From contig NZ_JAKIRP010000012.1 of assembly GCF_021646545.1 (NCBI RefSeq), forward strand, positions 62,001 through 126,000: DNA of 64,000 nucleotides, given 5' to 3'. Made by a program: the position numbers and the translations under genes. The notes below the pieces were generated by a model. It made no database searches, was not told the origin of the DNA, and was given only the letters and a program-made list of their open reading frames with translations. The stretch is from Chitinophaga filiformis (GTDB taxonomy: Bacteria; Bacteroidota; Bacteroidia; Chitinophagales; Chitinophagaceae). Of this stretch, positions 26,462-35,553 are shown piece by piece (the first letter of the stretch is position 1; each line of letters starts with the position of its first letter).

Positions 26462-28108
26462 CTAGGAAATAGCCACTTTATCTCCGTACATCTCTTCTCT
26501 CAGCGCTTTTACCCTATCATCAGCCAGGTATTCATCGAAAGTAGTTAACCTGTCGATAATACCCCTTGGAGTGATCTCGATAATACGGTTTGCTACAGAT
26601 TGCATAAAGGCATGGTCATGCGTCGTGAACAGCACGATACCTTTAAAGTTCATCATACTTTCGTTGAAAGACTGGATAGATTCCAGATCCAGGTGGTTGG
26701 TAGGCTCGTCCAGCACTACAACGTTGGGATCCTGCAACATCATACGGCTCACCATACAACGTACCTTCTCCCCTCCGCTCAACACACTGGTCTTTTTCAT
26801 GATCTCGTCACCGCTGAACAGCATTTTACCCAGGAAGCCACGCAGGAACGGCTCATCCACATCAGTTACATGTGGTGGCACATACTGGCGCAACCAGTCC
26901 ATCAGGTTCAGGGTCGGATCTGTGAAATATTTGGCGTTATCATTAGGCAGATAAGCAGACGTTACTGTTGTTCCCCACTCGAATTTACCACCATCCGCAT
27001 TCTGTTCGCCATTGATGATCTCAAAGAAAGTGGTCAGCGCCAGGTGCTCCTTGGCCAGGAAGGCGATCTTATCACCTTTGTTCACGGTGAAGGATACATT
27101 GCTGAACAGGGTATTACCTTCGATGGATTTCTCCAGTTTTTCCACATTCAGGATCTGGTTACCTACTTCACGCTGCTGCTTGAAGATGATACCAGGATAT
27201 TTACGGTTGGAAGGCTGGATATCTTCGATAACCAGTTTTTCCAGGGCTTTTTTACGGGAAGTAGCCTGTTTACTCTTGGAAGCGTTGGCACTGAAACGGG
27301 CGATGAAGTCCATCAGGTCCTTACGTTTATCTTCCATTTTCTTGTTCTTATCGGCGATCTGACGGGCCATCAGCTGGGAAGACTCGTACCAGAAGCTATA
27401 GTTACCAGAGAAGATCTGGATCTTGGCGCGGTCAACGTCTGCCACGTGCGTACAAACGGCATCCAGGAAGTGACGGTCGTGGGATACTACGATCACGATA
27501 TTCTCATAGTCAGCCAGGAAGTTTTCCAGCCAGCCGATCGTCTCCACGTCCAGGTGGTTGGTAGGCTCATCCAGCAGCAGGATATCGGGGTTACCGAACA
27601 GGGCCTGCGCCAGAAGCACCCGCACCTTCAGGTTACCACTCAGGTCCTTCATCTGTAAGCTGTGCAGATCCTCCTTTACACCCAGGTCGCCCAACAGTAC
27701 GCCGGCATCACTTTCTGCAGTATAACCGCCCATTTCGCCATATTCGGCTTCCAGCTCACCTGCACGCATACCATCCTCTTCGGTAAAATCAGCTTTGGCA
27801 TAGATCGCATCTCTCTCATGCGCTATTTCCCACAGCTTTTTATTTCCCATCAGTACGGTATTCAGCACAGTTACTTCGTCAAATTCGAAGTGGTTCTGCT
27901 TCAGAACACTCATACGTTCACCAGGGGTGATTTCAACAGCGCCCTTAGTAGGCTCAATCTCACCTGATAATATCTTAAGAAACGTGGATTTACCGGCACC
28001 ATTGGCGCCGATTACACCATAACAGTTACCTTTGGTGAAATTGAGGTTAACTTCATCAAACAACACCCTTTTTCCGAAAGAAAGCGATACGTTTTTAACA
28101 CTGATCAT
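26462..28108 (-). CDS. ABC-F family ATPase (YbiT-like)
   Basis: The 548-residue protein contains two ABC ATPase domains in one chain with no membrane segments: first Walker A GANGAGKST near 36-44, first signature LSGNLKVRV, LLLDEPTNHLD, a linker rich in K/R near 230-300 (the P-site tRNA interaction motif), then LSGGEKVRC and VVLDEPTNHLD in the second domain. The second Walker A region reads LAKEHLALTTF and lacks the canonical GxxGxGKS, as in YbiT-type members. These proteins act on the ribosome as translation factors. A -7 box TAACTTTG at 28132-28139 lies upstream. Confidence 0.92.
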   Translation of the reverse strand: MISVKNVSLSFGKRVLFDEVNLNFTKGNCYGVIGANGAGKSTFLKILSGEIEPTKGAVEITPGERMSVLKQNHFEFDEVTVLNTVLMGNKKLWEIAHERDAIYAKADFTEEDGMRAGELEAEYGEMGGYTAESDAGVLLGDLGVKEDLHSLQMKDLSGNLKVRVLLAQALFGNPDILLLDEPTNHLDVETIGWLENFLADYENIVIVVSHDRHFLDAVCTHVADVDRAKIQIFSGNYSFWYESSQLMARQIADKNKKMEDKRKDLMDFIARFSANASKSKQATSRKKALEKLVIEDIQPSNRKYPGIIFKQQREVGNQILNVEKLEKSIEGNTLFSNVSFTVNKGDKIAFLAKEHLALTTFFEIINGEQNADGGKFEWGTTVTSAYLPNDNAKYFTDPTLNLMDWLRQYVPPHVTDVDEPFLRGFLGKMLFSGDEIMKKTSVLSGGEKVRCMVSRMMLQDPNVVVLDEPTNHLDLESIQSFNESMMNFKGIVLFTTHDHAFMQSVANRIIEITPRGIIDRLTTFDEYLADDRVKALREEMYGDKVAIS

Positions 28109-28192
28109 GCTGGCTAAAGAAATTTAAGGCGCAAAGTTACTAAATGTTCCTGGTTTTACCGTTTGTGGTTTATTCTTTGTAACGATCATCAG

Positions 28193-28912
28193 ATGGACGC
28201 TTATATCCAACAGGTTAATAAAGAGCTCATGGCCTGGCAAAAGGCCATGCAGCGGGGCATTAGCCTCCCCGGACGGCTAACCAGGGGACTGCAAAAAAAA
28301 ATTAACCGGGTCATTCCCGAAAGGGTGCATGAAGCCCTGACCACCGCCGTCAAGCAAACAACCCGGGCGGTTATATCCGGGGCGGGCTTTACCAGCCCCC
28401 CACCCTTATTTGAGGAAGATCTGGCCATACGGGAATCGAAGGTCAGGGAGCGGATCAATTTTTACAAGACCACGGCTGCAACCGAAGGCGCCCTGACAGG
28501 TGCTGGTGGCATCCTGCTCGGCCTGGCCGATTTCCCCCTGTTCCTGACCATCAAAATGAAAATGCTGTTTGATATTGCCGCCCTTTACGGCCGTAATGTG
28601 GGCGATTATAAAGAACGCCTCTTCATCCTGCATATTTTCTTCATTACTTTCTCCACCCAGGACTTCCGCAACAAGCTTTATCCTATTATTGCCGACTGGG
28701 AGAACTATAGCCGGGAACTACCGGAAGATATTCATGCCTTCGACTGGCGTAACTTTCAACAGCAGTACCGCGACTACCTCGACCTGGCCAAACTGCTGCA
28801 GCTCATGCCTGTGATCGGAGCTGCCGTAGGCGCCTATGTCAATCACCGGCTGACAGACAAACTGGGGCACAGCGCCATGAATGCATACCGCTTACGACTG
28901 ATGAAACAGTAA
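28193..28912 (+). CDS. EcsC-family protein
   Basis: The frame opens with a TTG at 28163, but the ATG at 28193 (MDAYIQQVNKEL) is the better start, giving 239 residues. The protein matches the EcsC family: an amphipathic N-terminal helix, the small-residue-rich hydrophobic stretch GALTGAGGILLGLADFPLFL near 103-122, and a C-terminal hydrophobic segment LMPVIGAAVGAYVNHRLTDKLG. EcsC proteins are membrane-associated and of unclear role. In Bacillus the namesake accompanies an ABC exporter, but no exporter lies here. Carbonic anhydrase follows after 75 bases. Confidence 0.85.
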   Translation: MDAYIQQVNKELMAWQKAMQRGISLPGRLTRGLQKKINRVIPERVHEALTTAVKQTTRAVISGAGFTSPPPLFEEDLAIRESKVRERINFYKTTAATEGALTGAGGILLGLADFPLFLTIKMKMLFDIAALYGRNVGDYKERLFILHIFFITFSTQDFRNKLYPIIADWENYSRELPEDIHAFDWRNFQQQYRDYLDLAKLLQLMPVIGAAVGAYVNHRLTDKLGHSAMNAYRLRLMKQ

Positions 28913-28987
28913 TAGCTGCCGTGACGTATCTTTACGCTCTATCCGTGAGTGATATACGCTATCTAACTTTATTAAACTCCATACTAT

Positions 28988-29653
28988 ATGACCAGGTACG
29001 ACGAAATCTTCGAGAACAACAGGATGTGGATGGCTTCCAAAACAGCCGCAGACAAGGAATTCTTTGAAAAGCTGGCCGAGGAACAGAACCCGGAATACCT
29101 TTACATTGGCTGCAGTGACAGCCGCGTGCCTACCAATGAGATCATGGGACTGGACGCCGGTGAAGTCTTCGTACACCGCAACATCGCCAACCTTGTAAAT
29201 AGTGTGGACCTGAGTGTCATGGCCGTTATCAATTATGCGGTGCGACACCTGAGCGTAAAACACATTATTGTTTGTGGTCACTACAACTGTGGCGGCGTTA
29301 AGGCAGCCATGCAGCCCGCCGACCTCGGACTGCTCAACCCCTGGTTGCGTAACATCCGCGATGTATACCGTTTACACCGCCAGGAACTGGATGCCATCGA
29401 AGATGATCATGCCCGTTATAATCGCCTGGTGGAACTGAACGTTCAGGAACAATGCGTAAATGTTATCAAAACAGCCGCCGTACAGCAATCATATGTTGAA
29501 AGAGGTTACCCTACCGTGCATGGCTGGGTATATGACCTCTACACCGGCAAACTTATCGACCTGAAAATCGACTTTGAAGGTATCCTGCATAATATCCAGG
29601 AAATCTATGACCTGACGGGTAAGGGCTTGATGAAAAAAAAGGATGACAAATGA
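28988..29653 (+). CDS. Beta-class carbonic anhydrase
   Basis: The enzyme interconverts CO2 and bicarbonate. The 221-residue protein has zinc ligands C42 in CSDSRVP, H98 and C101 in HYNCGG, and the D44-R46 dyad that gates the active site. There is no signal peptide, so it is cytoplasmic. The stop codon overlaps the ATG of murI by 4 bases, so the two are coupled. Bicarbonate supply to carboxylases is the usual role. The coupling to murI has no obvious biochemical reason. Confidence 0.95.
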   Translation: MTRYDEIFENNRMWMASKTAADKEFFEKLAEEQNPEYLYIGCSDSRVPTNEIMGLDAGEVFVHRNIANLVNSVDLSVMAVINYAVRHLSVKHIIVCGHYNCGGVKAAMQPADLGLLNPWLRNIRDVYRLHRQELDAIEDDHARYNRLVELNVQEQCVNVIKTAAVQQSYVERGYPTVHGWVYDLYTGKLIDLKIDFEGILHNIQEIYDLTGKGLMKKKDDK

Positions 29654-30468
29654 CAGGACCTATTGGCGTGTTTGATTCCGGTTACGGAGGATTGACCGTA
29701 CTAAAGGAAATCATAGCGACACTGCCGCAATATGACTATATCTATCTGGGTGATAATGCGCGGGCACCTTATGGTAACCGTGGTTTTGATACCATTCATA
29801 CCTATACGCTTCAGTGCGTGCAGCACCTGTTCGACATGGGTTGTCCGCTTGTGATACTGGCCTGTAATACCGCTTCTGCCAGGGCGCTGCGTACCATTCA
29901 GCAGAAAGACCTGCCACGTATTGCTCCGGATCGTCGTGTGCTTGGCGTGATCCGTCCGACGACTGAAATGGTGGGAACGCTCACGCAGAGTGGTGAAGTG
30001 GGCATTCTGGCTACTAAAGGCACAGTGGCATCCGAGTCCTATCCTATAGAGATCCGGAAGTTCTTTCCACATGTCAATGTACATCAATTGGCTTGCCCTA
30101 TGTGGGTACCGATCGTTGAAAACGGTGAAGCGGATGGTGAGGGGGCTGATTACTTTGTCAAAAAGTATCTTCATCAGATACTGACAGATGCGCCAGATAT
30201 TGATACGCTGGTATTGGCTTGTACGCACTATCCTATCCTGACAAAAAAAATTAAACAGTTCCTTCCGGGGGGGATTACGCTGTTGTCTCAGGGCAAGATC
30301 GTGGCGCATAGTCTGAAAGATTATCTGCAGCGTCATCCTGAGATGGAAGTCCGTCTTGGTAAGGGGGGAAGCCGGAAGTATTTTACTACGGATGATCCGG
30401 TGATATTTGAAAAGCAGACGGAGATATTTCTGGGAGAGACGGTGAAGACGGAGTTTATCAATCCGTAA
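29650..30468 (+). CDS. murI: Glutamate racemase
   Basis: MurI makes D-glutamate for peptidoglycan. The 272-residue protein shows GVFDSGYGGLTVLKEI at 6-21 and the two catalytic cysteines C72 in ACNTASA and C191 in LACTHYPIL. Length and motif order are standard. Its start overlaps the carbonic anhydrase stop. The 3' end runs directly into an array of 58-base repeats beginning 28 bases after the stop codon, and no ordinary terminator is seen before it. Confidence 0.96.
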   Translation: MTGPIGVFDSGYGGLTVLKEIIATLPQYDYIYLGDNARAPYGNRGFDTIHTYTLQCVQHLFDMGCPLVILACNTASARALRTIQQKDLPRIAPDRRVLGVIRPTTEMVGTLTQSGEVGILATKGTVASESYPIEIRKFFPHVNVHQLACPMWVPIVENGEADGEGADYFVKKYLHQILTDAPDIDTLVLACTHYPILTKKIKQFLPGGITLLSQGKIVAHSLKDYLQRHPEMEVRLGKGGSRKYFTTDDPVIFEKQTEIFLGETVKTEFINP

Positions 30469-30495
30469 ATCATGCTGGCGCGGATTGTAAATATT

Positions 30496-30846
30496 AGGAC
30501 CGCGTTAAGTAGCTCGGTTTTTTGATGCTGATTGGCGGAGGAGCGTAATTTATTAGGACCGCGTAAGTAGCTTGGTTTTTTGATGCTGATTGGCGGAGGA
30601 GCGTAATTTATTAGGACCGCGTAAGTAGCTCGGTTTTTTGATGCTGATTGGCGGAGGAGCGTAATTTATTAGGACCGCGTAAGTAGCTCGGTTTTTTGAT
30701 GCTGATTGCCGGAGGAGCGTAATTTATTAGGACCGCGTAAGTAGCTCGGTTTTTTGATGCTGATTGCCGGAGGAGCGTAATTTATTAGGACCGCGTAAGT
30801 AGCTCGGTTTTATTGATCATGATTGACGGTGGATTGTGAATTTATT
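30496..30846 (+). repeat. Tandem array, 58-bp unit, six copies
   Basis: Six head-to-tail copies start at 30496, 30555, 30613, 30671, 30729 and 30787. Each unit begins AGGACCGCGTAAGTAGCTCG, continues GTTTTTTGATGCTGATTG, and ends GGAGGAGCGTAATTTATT. The first copy has one extra base and the last is diverged. The GCGTAAGTAGCTCGGTTT part is identical to the left end of the family A hairpin that follows immediately, so the array looks like an amplified element end. Confidence 0.9.
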
Positions 30847-30849
30847 GAG

Positions 30850-31031
30850 ACCGCGTAAGTAGCTCGGTTTCAGTATGGGATCGCGGTCGGCGCCTCTTTG
30901 GTAGAATGACGATGGGGCGTTTTCAAGCGTATGAGCTTGGGATCTTTATTTAGCTGCATCTATCGTGTGTCAAAGAGCCGAAGGCCCGCGCTTCCCATCT
31001 GAAACCGGTGCTACTTATACGCTCCCTATTA
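30850..31031 (+). repeat. Long imperfect hairpin element, family A, copy 2
   Basis: Left arm ACCGCGTAAGTAGCTCGGTT and right arm ending in AAACCGGTGCTACTTATACG bound the element. The variable stem block reads GGGATCGCGG on the left and CCGCGCTTCCC on the right, and TCTTTGG faces CAAAGA. These differ from copy 1 but still pair. It directly follows the 58-bp array. Confidence 0.8.
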
Positions 31032-31039
31032 GCGGTAAT

Positions 31040-31560
31040 GCTCCGCTATCAGTGAATTTCTTATTTTTCATAACTTCCTATTCTATTTATTCGGCTCCGT
31101 AATCGAGCCCTATCATCGTCTAAACAACTCTGAGCCCCTCACTTATTTTTGATACTTCCTCTTCTATTCATTCGGATATCTGATCGAGCCCTATTATCGC
31201 CTAAACAACTCTGAGCGCCCCCACTTATTTTTGATACTTCCCCTTCCATTCATTCGGATATCTGATTGAGGCCTATTATCGCTTAAGCAACTCTGAGCGC
31301 CGTCACTTATTTTTGATACTTCCTCTCCTATTCATTCGGATATTTGATCGAGGTCTATTATCGTTTAAGCAACTCTGAGCGCCGTCGCTTATTTGTGATA
31401 CTTCCTCTTCTATTCATTCGGATATCTGATCGAGAGTTATCATCGTTTAAGCAGTTCTGAGCGCCTTCACTTATTTTTGATACTTACTCTTCTATTCATT
31501 CGGATATCTGACCGAGAGTTATCATGTCTAAGCAGCTCTGAGAGTCTTCATTTATTTTTT
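31040..31560 (+). repeat. Tandem array, 82-bp unit, about six copies
   Basis: The word ATTCGG recurs at 31089, 31170, 31252, 31334, 31416 and 31498, a spacing of 81-82 bases. Each unit carries ACTTATTTTTGATACTTCC, CTATTCATTCGGATATCTGA, CGAG, then TAAGCAACTCTGAGCGCC. Copies differ by several substitutions. The array lies between two inverted family A elements and has no resemblance to them. Confidence 0.88.
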
Positions 31561-31617
31561 GACACCTCTTCTTTTTTTCCACGATTCAAAAGGACCCTTA
31601 ATTGTAATTGGGAGCCC

Positions 31618-31780
31618 GGAAGTAGCAAGCGGTTTCAGTGGGAATGGCGGGCCTTCGGCTCTTTGACACACGATAGATGCAGCTAAATAAAGATCCCAGC
31701 CCATACGCTTGAAAATGTCAAATAGACATCCAACCAAAGAGGCGCCGACCGCCATCCCAGCTGGAACCGCAGCTACTTCC
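31618..31780 (-). repeat. Long imperfect hairpin element, family A, copy 3 (inverted)
   Basis: This copy is in the opposite orientation to copy 2. In its own sense the variable stem block is GGGATGGCGG with CCGCCATTCCC, again a compensated pair that differs from copies 1 and 2. Together with copy 2 it brackets the 82-bp array as a large inverted pair. Confidence 0.8.
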
Positions 31781-31781
31781 A

Positions 31782-31815
31782 ACAAACAAACAAACAAACA
31801 AACAAACAAACAAAC
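31782..31815. repeat. Tetranucleotide microsatellite (ACAA)n
   Basis: About eight and a half perfect copies of ACAA lie just beyond hairpin A3. Such tracts are prone to slippage, but here no coding or promoter role is apparent. Confidence 0.95.
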
Positions 31816-31835
31816 CACAACGCAACAACAAATAA

Positions 31836-31877
31836 AAAAGCCCATAGATCGCGAAAGACCTATGGGCTTAAAAAATA
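31836..31877 (-). terminator. Terminator of the S9 peptidase gene
   Basis: AAGCCCATAG and CTATGGGCTT form a 10-bp stem with a 12-base loop, followed by T6 on the minus strand. Confidence 0.9.
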
Positions 31878-31887
31878 TGAACTGATA

Positions 31888-34029
31888 CTATTTGCCTTCC
31901 AATGCTAATAGGAAGGCGTACTGCAACGCAATATCCTCAAGCATCTTGAAACGGCCGGAAGCACCACCATGCCCCGCCTCCATGTTGGTGTGCATGAGCA
32001 GCATATGCTTGTCAGTTTTTAATTCACGCAGCTTGGCAACCCATTTTGCAGGTTCCCAGTATTGCACCTGCGAGTCATGCAGACCCGTTGTTACAAGCAT
32101 ATTAGGATATACCTGTGCCTTTACGTTGTCGTAAGGAGAATAAGCCTTCATGTAGTCGTAGTATTCCTTCTTCTTAGGATTACCCCATTCGTCAAACTCA
32201 CCGGTAGTTAAAGGAATGCTTTCATCGAGCATTGTTGTCACTACATCTACGAATGGCACGGCTGCGATAACGCCGTTCCAGAGGGTAGGACGCATGTTAA
32301 CAACTGCACCCATCAGCAAACCGCCGGCACTGCCTCCCATGGCATAGAGATGTGTACTGTCAGTATAACGGGCTTTTACGAGATAGTCGGCACAATCGAT
32401 GAAGTCTGTGAACGTGTTCATCTTCTTGAACAATTTACCATCTTCATACCATTGTCTGCCCATTTCCTCGCCTCCTCTGATATGCGCGATAGCATAGGCA
32501 AATCCTCTGTCCAGTAAGCTGAGACGGTTACTGCTGAAGGAAGGCTCTATACTATGACCATAAGAACCATAGCCATAGAGCAACAGTGGCCCTTTGCCAT
32601 TTTTCTCAAATCCCTTTTTGTATACGATAGATACAGGTACTTTCACTCCATCTCTGGCAGTGACATACAGGCGCTCTGTAACATAATCCTTTGGATCATA
32701 TCCGCCTAATACTTCCTGGCGTTTACGCAGCTCACTCTTTTTGTTATCCATGTCGTAGTCGTAGGTAGATACCGGCGTTGTCATGGAAGTATAGGAGTAG
32801 CGTAATGTCTTTGTATCAAACTCCGGATTGGTGGAGATAGCTGCAACGTAGGCGGGTTCTTCAAATTTCAGGTAATGATCTTCCTTCGTGCGGGAGTTGA
32901 TCACACGCAATTGTGTTAAACCATTCTTACGTTCGCTCAGCACCATATGATCACGGAACAATTCAATGCCCTGCAACAACACATCTGCACGATGAGGGAT
33001 CACTTCCTTCCAGTGACTGCTGCCGGTTTTGTCCTGCGGACATTCCATGAGACGGAAGTTTACAGCCTCCCAGTTGGTAACGATATAGAACTTGTCATCC
33101 TTGTGATCAATTTCGTAGAGATGATCGCGCCTGCGTGGTTCAAAAACATGGAATGCACCTTCAGGTTTTGAAGCGTCCAGTATACGGTATTCTGAAGATA
33201 CAGTACTGTGGCTTTGTATCATGATGAACTTACCAGATTTTGAGCGGGCTACATCAATGGAAAAAGTTTCGTCCTTCTCATTGAAAACCTCTTTATCTGT
33301 GCGTACGTCCGTACCGGTTACATGTCGCAGGATGCGTTCCTCTCTCAGCGTCACCGGGTTCTTGACAGTATAGAAGAAAGTTTTGTTATCGCTTGCCCAT
33401 GCTGCACTGCCGGAAGTTTGTGTGATCGCTTCAGGCAATACTTCTCCCGTTTGCAGGTTCTTGACATGGATCGTGTACTGACGACGGCTTACCGTATCAA
33501 CACCGTATGCCAGCCATTGCGCATCAGGGCTTACAGACAGGCCTCCTACATGAAAGTAGTCATGTCCTGCAGCCAGCACGTTCACATCCAGTATCACTTC
33601 TTCTGTACCTTCCAGGCTGCCTTTTTTACGGCAGTATACAGGATATTCCTTGCCTTGTACAAAACGGGTATAATAGTAATAACCATTCTTCAGGTAAGGG
33701 ACGCTGGCATCTGTTTCCATAATGCGGCCTCTCATCTCCTCATACAACTTCTTTCTCATACCGGCGGAAGATTCCATCATGGTATCCAGGTAGTCATTTT
33801 CCGCCTTGAGGTACGCAATAACTTTTGGATCATTCCGGTCATTCATCCAGTAGTATTTGTCTATCCTGGTATCGCCGTGAATGGTCATTGCCGTATCTAT
33901 TTGTTCCGCTACCGGCGGCTTTACTGTTTTGACTTCTGCTGACATACTTTTCTTATTTTCCTTACAGGCAAACAGGCCCATGCCTGACAACATTATGGTA
34001 AATGCAGCGGCTTTCCTCATAGGTGACAA
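31888..34029 (-). CDS. S9-family prolyl oligopeptidase (oligopeptidase B type), lipoprotein
   Basis: The 713-residue enzyme has an N-terminal lipoprotein signal (LSGMGLFAC, lipidated C22), a seven-bladed propeller region (about 60-430) and a C-terminal alpha/beta-hydrolase domain. The nucleophile is in YAMGGSAGGLLMGAV, and the terminal HGGASGRF supplies the histidine. The region HIRGGEEMGRQWYEDGK is typical of oligopeptidase B, which cuts after basic residues in short peptides. The lipid anchor points to the periplasm. It is transcribed alone, 30 bases downstream of an oxidoreductase gene on the same strand, so the two may form an operon. Confidence 0.93.
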   Translation of the reverse strand: MSPMRKAAAFTIMLSGMGLFACKENKKSMSAEVKTVKPPVAEQIDTAMTIHGDTRIDKYYWMNDRNDPKVIAYLKAENDYLDTMMESSAGMRKKLYEEMRGRIMETDASVPYLKNGYYYYTRFVQGKEYPVYCRKKGSLEGTEEVILDVNVLAAGHDYFHVGGLSVSPDAQWLAYGVDTVSRRQYTIHVKNLQTGEVLPEAITQTSGSAAWASDNKTFFYTVKNPVTLREERILRHVTGTDVRTDKEVFNEKDETFSIDVARSKSGKFIMIQSHSTVSSEYRILDASKPEGAFHVFEPRRRDHLYEIDHKDDKFYIVTNWEAVNFRLMECPQDKTGSSHWKEVIPHRADVLLQGIELFRDHMVLSERKNGLTQLRVINSRTKEDHYLKFEEPAYVAAISTNPEFDTKTLRYSYTSMTTPVSTYDYDMDNKKSELRKRQEVLGGYDPKDYVTERLYVTARDGVKVPVSIVYKKGFEKNGKGPLLLYGYGSYGHSIEPSFSSNRLSLLDRGFAYAIAHIRGGEEMGRQWYEDGKLFKKMNTFTDFIDCADYLVKARYTDSTHLYAMGGSAGGLLMGAVVNMRPTLWNGVIAAVPFVDVVTTMLDESIPLTTGEFDEWGNPKKKEYYDYMKAYSPYDNVKAQVYPNMLVTTGLHDSQVQYWEPAKWVAKLRELKTDKHMLLMHTNMEAGHGGASGRFKMLEDIALQYAFLLALEGK

Positions 34030-34059
34030 ATTGAGGATACGAATGTAATACTTATCCTG

Positions 34060-35442
34060 TTACACAATCTTCATTTTTTGAGCGTCCCAGTGGATCACTT
34101 TTTTGCTGAAATAACTTTCATTGGTAACCAATGCAGGACCTGCAGCACGGAGTCCGAAGGAGGCATCTTCCACCACGGGTTTACCTGTACGCATGGCCTC
34201 AAAGAAGTTAATAAAGTGATCGAGGCGGGAGTCATATCCCCGCGGAGCAGCATATGCGCTTTCTGAGCGCTGTGCCGGCTTGCGTGTTTCCTCAGGGTAT
34301 TTTGCGTTATACTGTTTCACATAGGCTTCCTGGGTAGCCTTTGTAAATGTGTTATAGGTATCCCAGCCACCATAACCAGGTGCCGAGGAGAGTTTATGTT
34401 TTTTGATCTTAAAGTCATCCCATCCCAGTTCCAGCACGCCGTCTGTGCCGATAAAGCGGGTAAATTCACCGCCGCCGCCACCATCGGCGAAGTTTACACG
34501 TAATGTTACCTGGAAGGCAGGATGCGTTTTTGTTTCCGGATAATCAAAGATCGCTACAACAACATCCGGCACATCACGCCCGTCTTTCCATTGCACCAGG
34601 TTACCGCTGGCGAAGATACGCTCAGGGCCCAGGGAACCGGTGATGAAGTGCAGTCCGGAGATGAGGTGTACAAACAGATCGCCAGGTACACCCGTACCAT
34701 AAGCCCGGTAATTGCGCCAGCGGAAGAAGCGCGTGGGATCAAATGGTACTTTGGCGGTATCCTTGAGGAAGGTGTCAAAGTCGATAGTAGCAGGGGAAGC
34801 GTCCGGTGGAATAGAATACTGCCATGCGCCAAGCGCATCATGACGGTCTATTCTTGCCTCCACAATGTTCAGCTGACCTATTTCTCCGGCCTCATAACGC
34901 TTCTTTGCTTCTGCCAGGGCAATACTGCTTACCCGTTGACTACCTACCTGAAAAACGGCCTTTGTACGCTGCTGGGTAGCAATCACCTTATGCCCTTCTT
35001 CGATCTGCTGTACCATGGGTTTTTCACAGTAAACAGCCTTGCCTTTCTCCATCGCATCAATAGAAATGGTATCGTGCCAGTGATCGGGCGTGGCAACAAT
35101 CACAGCGTCTATGTCCTTCCTGTTCAGCAACTCACGGTAGTCGCGGGTGGTAAAGATGTCTTTACCATACACCTCTTTGACTTTCGCAAGATGACCATCA
35201 TAGAGGTCGGCGGCTGCTACGAATTCCACTCCGGGTGCTTTCAGCGCTGTCTCTACATCGCCGAAACCCATGATACCCATACCGATACAACCGATACGGA
35301 TCTTGTCGTTGGCAGAAATGCGGGTGTTGGGTTGAAGGATATGGACCTGATCCTTTCCTAAAGCGGCCAATGAACCGGCGCCCAGCATGGCGGCCGTGCC
35401 TCCGAGGTTGCGGAGAAATTTTCTCCTGGAGTTGTCTGTCAT
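34060..35442 (-). CDS. Gfo/Idh/MocA-family oxidoreductase with Tat signal
   Basis: The 460-residue protein starts with a twin-arginine signal (SRRKFLRNLGG, then hydrophobic AAMLGAGSLAALG), so it is probably exported folded with its nucleotide bound. The Rossmann motif GCIGMGIMGFGDV lies near 51-63, VATPDHWH at about 117-124, and the catalytic-loop motif CEKPM near 138-142. Substrates in this family are sugars or inositols and the specific one is unknown. It is probably cotranscribed with the S9 peptidase gene 30 bases downstream. The related exported enzyme at 62825 is GH109-like, while this one lacks its signatures. Confidence 0.88.
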   Translation of the reverse strand: MTDNSRRKFLRNLGGTAAMLGAGSLAALGKDQVHILQPNTRISANDKIRIGCIGMGIMGFGDVETALKAPGVEFVAAADLYDGHLAKVKEVYGKDIFTTRDYRELLNRKDIDAVIVATPDHWHDTISIDAMEKGKAVYCEKPMVQQIEEGHKVIATQQRTKAVFQVGSQRVSSIALAEAKKRYEAGEIGQLNIVEARIDRHDALGAWQYSIPPDASPATIDFDTFLKDTAKVPFDPTRFFRWRNYRAYGTGVPGDLFVHLISGLHFITGSLGPERIFASGNLVQWKDGRDVPDVVVAIFDYPETKTHPAFQVTLRVNFADGGGGGEFTRFIGTDGVLELGWDDFKIKKHKLSSAPGYGGWDTYNTFTKATQEAYVKQYNAKYPEETRKPAQRSESAYAAPRGYDSRLDHFINFFEAMRTGKPVVEDASFGLRAAGPALVTNESYFSKKVIHWDAQKMKIV

Positions 35443-35489
35443 AACGTAAAATTTGTGTGCAAACGGGTTTTAAACACAAACAATATACA

Positions 35490-35523
35490 AAAAAAATCCC
35501 CCTCGTTTCAGGAGGGGGATCAT
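35490..35523 (-). terminator. Terminator of the sdh operon
   Basis: ATCCCCCTC and GAGGGGGAT form the stem around a short loop, followed on the minus strand by an eight-base T-run. It lies about 30 bases after sdhB. Confidence 0.9.
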
Positions 35524-35553
35524 GGTATTCACCAAATGCAATCGTGACAATGA

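Larger units (their letters stand above)
30469..31887. other. 1.4-kb gene-free repeat island between murI and S9 peptidase gene
   Basis: The interval between these convergent genes contains in order the 58-bp array, hairpin A2, the 82-bp array, inverted hairpin A3, the ACAA tract and a terminator. Open frames inside it are short and coincide with repeats, so I annotate none. Confidence 0.75.

Noticed and set aside
30496..31560. Possible CRISPR array from regularly repeated DNA
   Set aside because: The 58-bp and 82-bp units are repeated as a whole without unique spacers, and no cas gene is in the window.
31782..31815. ACAA microsatellite as a phase-variation switch
   Set aside because: It lies between convergent gene ends, away from any promoter or coding region.
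34060..35442. GH109 identity for the first Tat-exported oxidoreductase
   Set aside because: It has the EKP motif of ordinary Gfo/Idh/MocA enzymes and lacks the GGYQHDLR and WRTNHSVHRNGDLYPTHG-like signatures seen in the gene at 62825.
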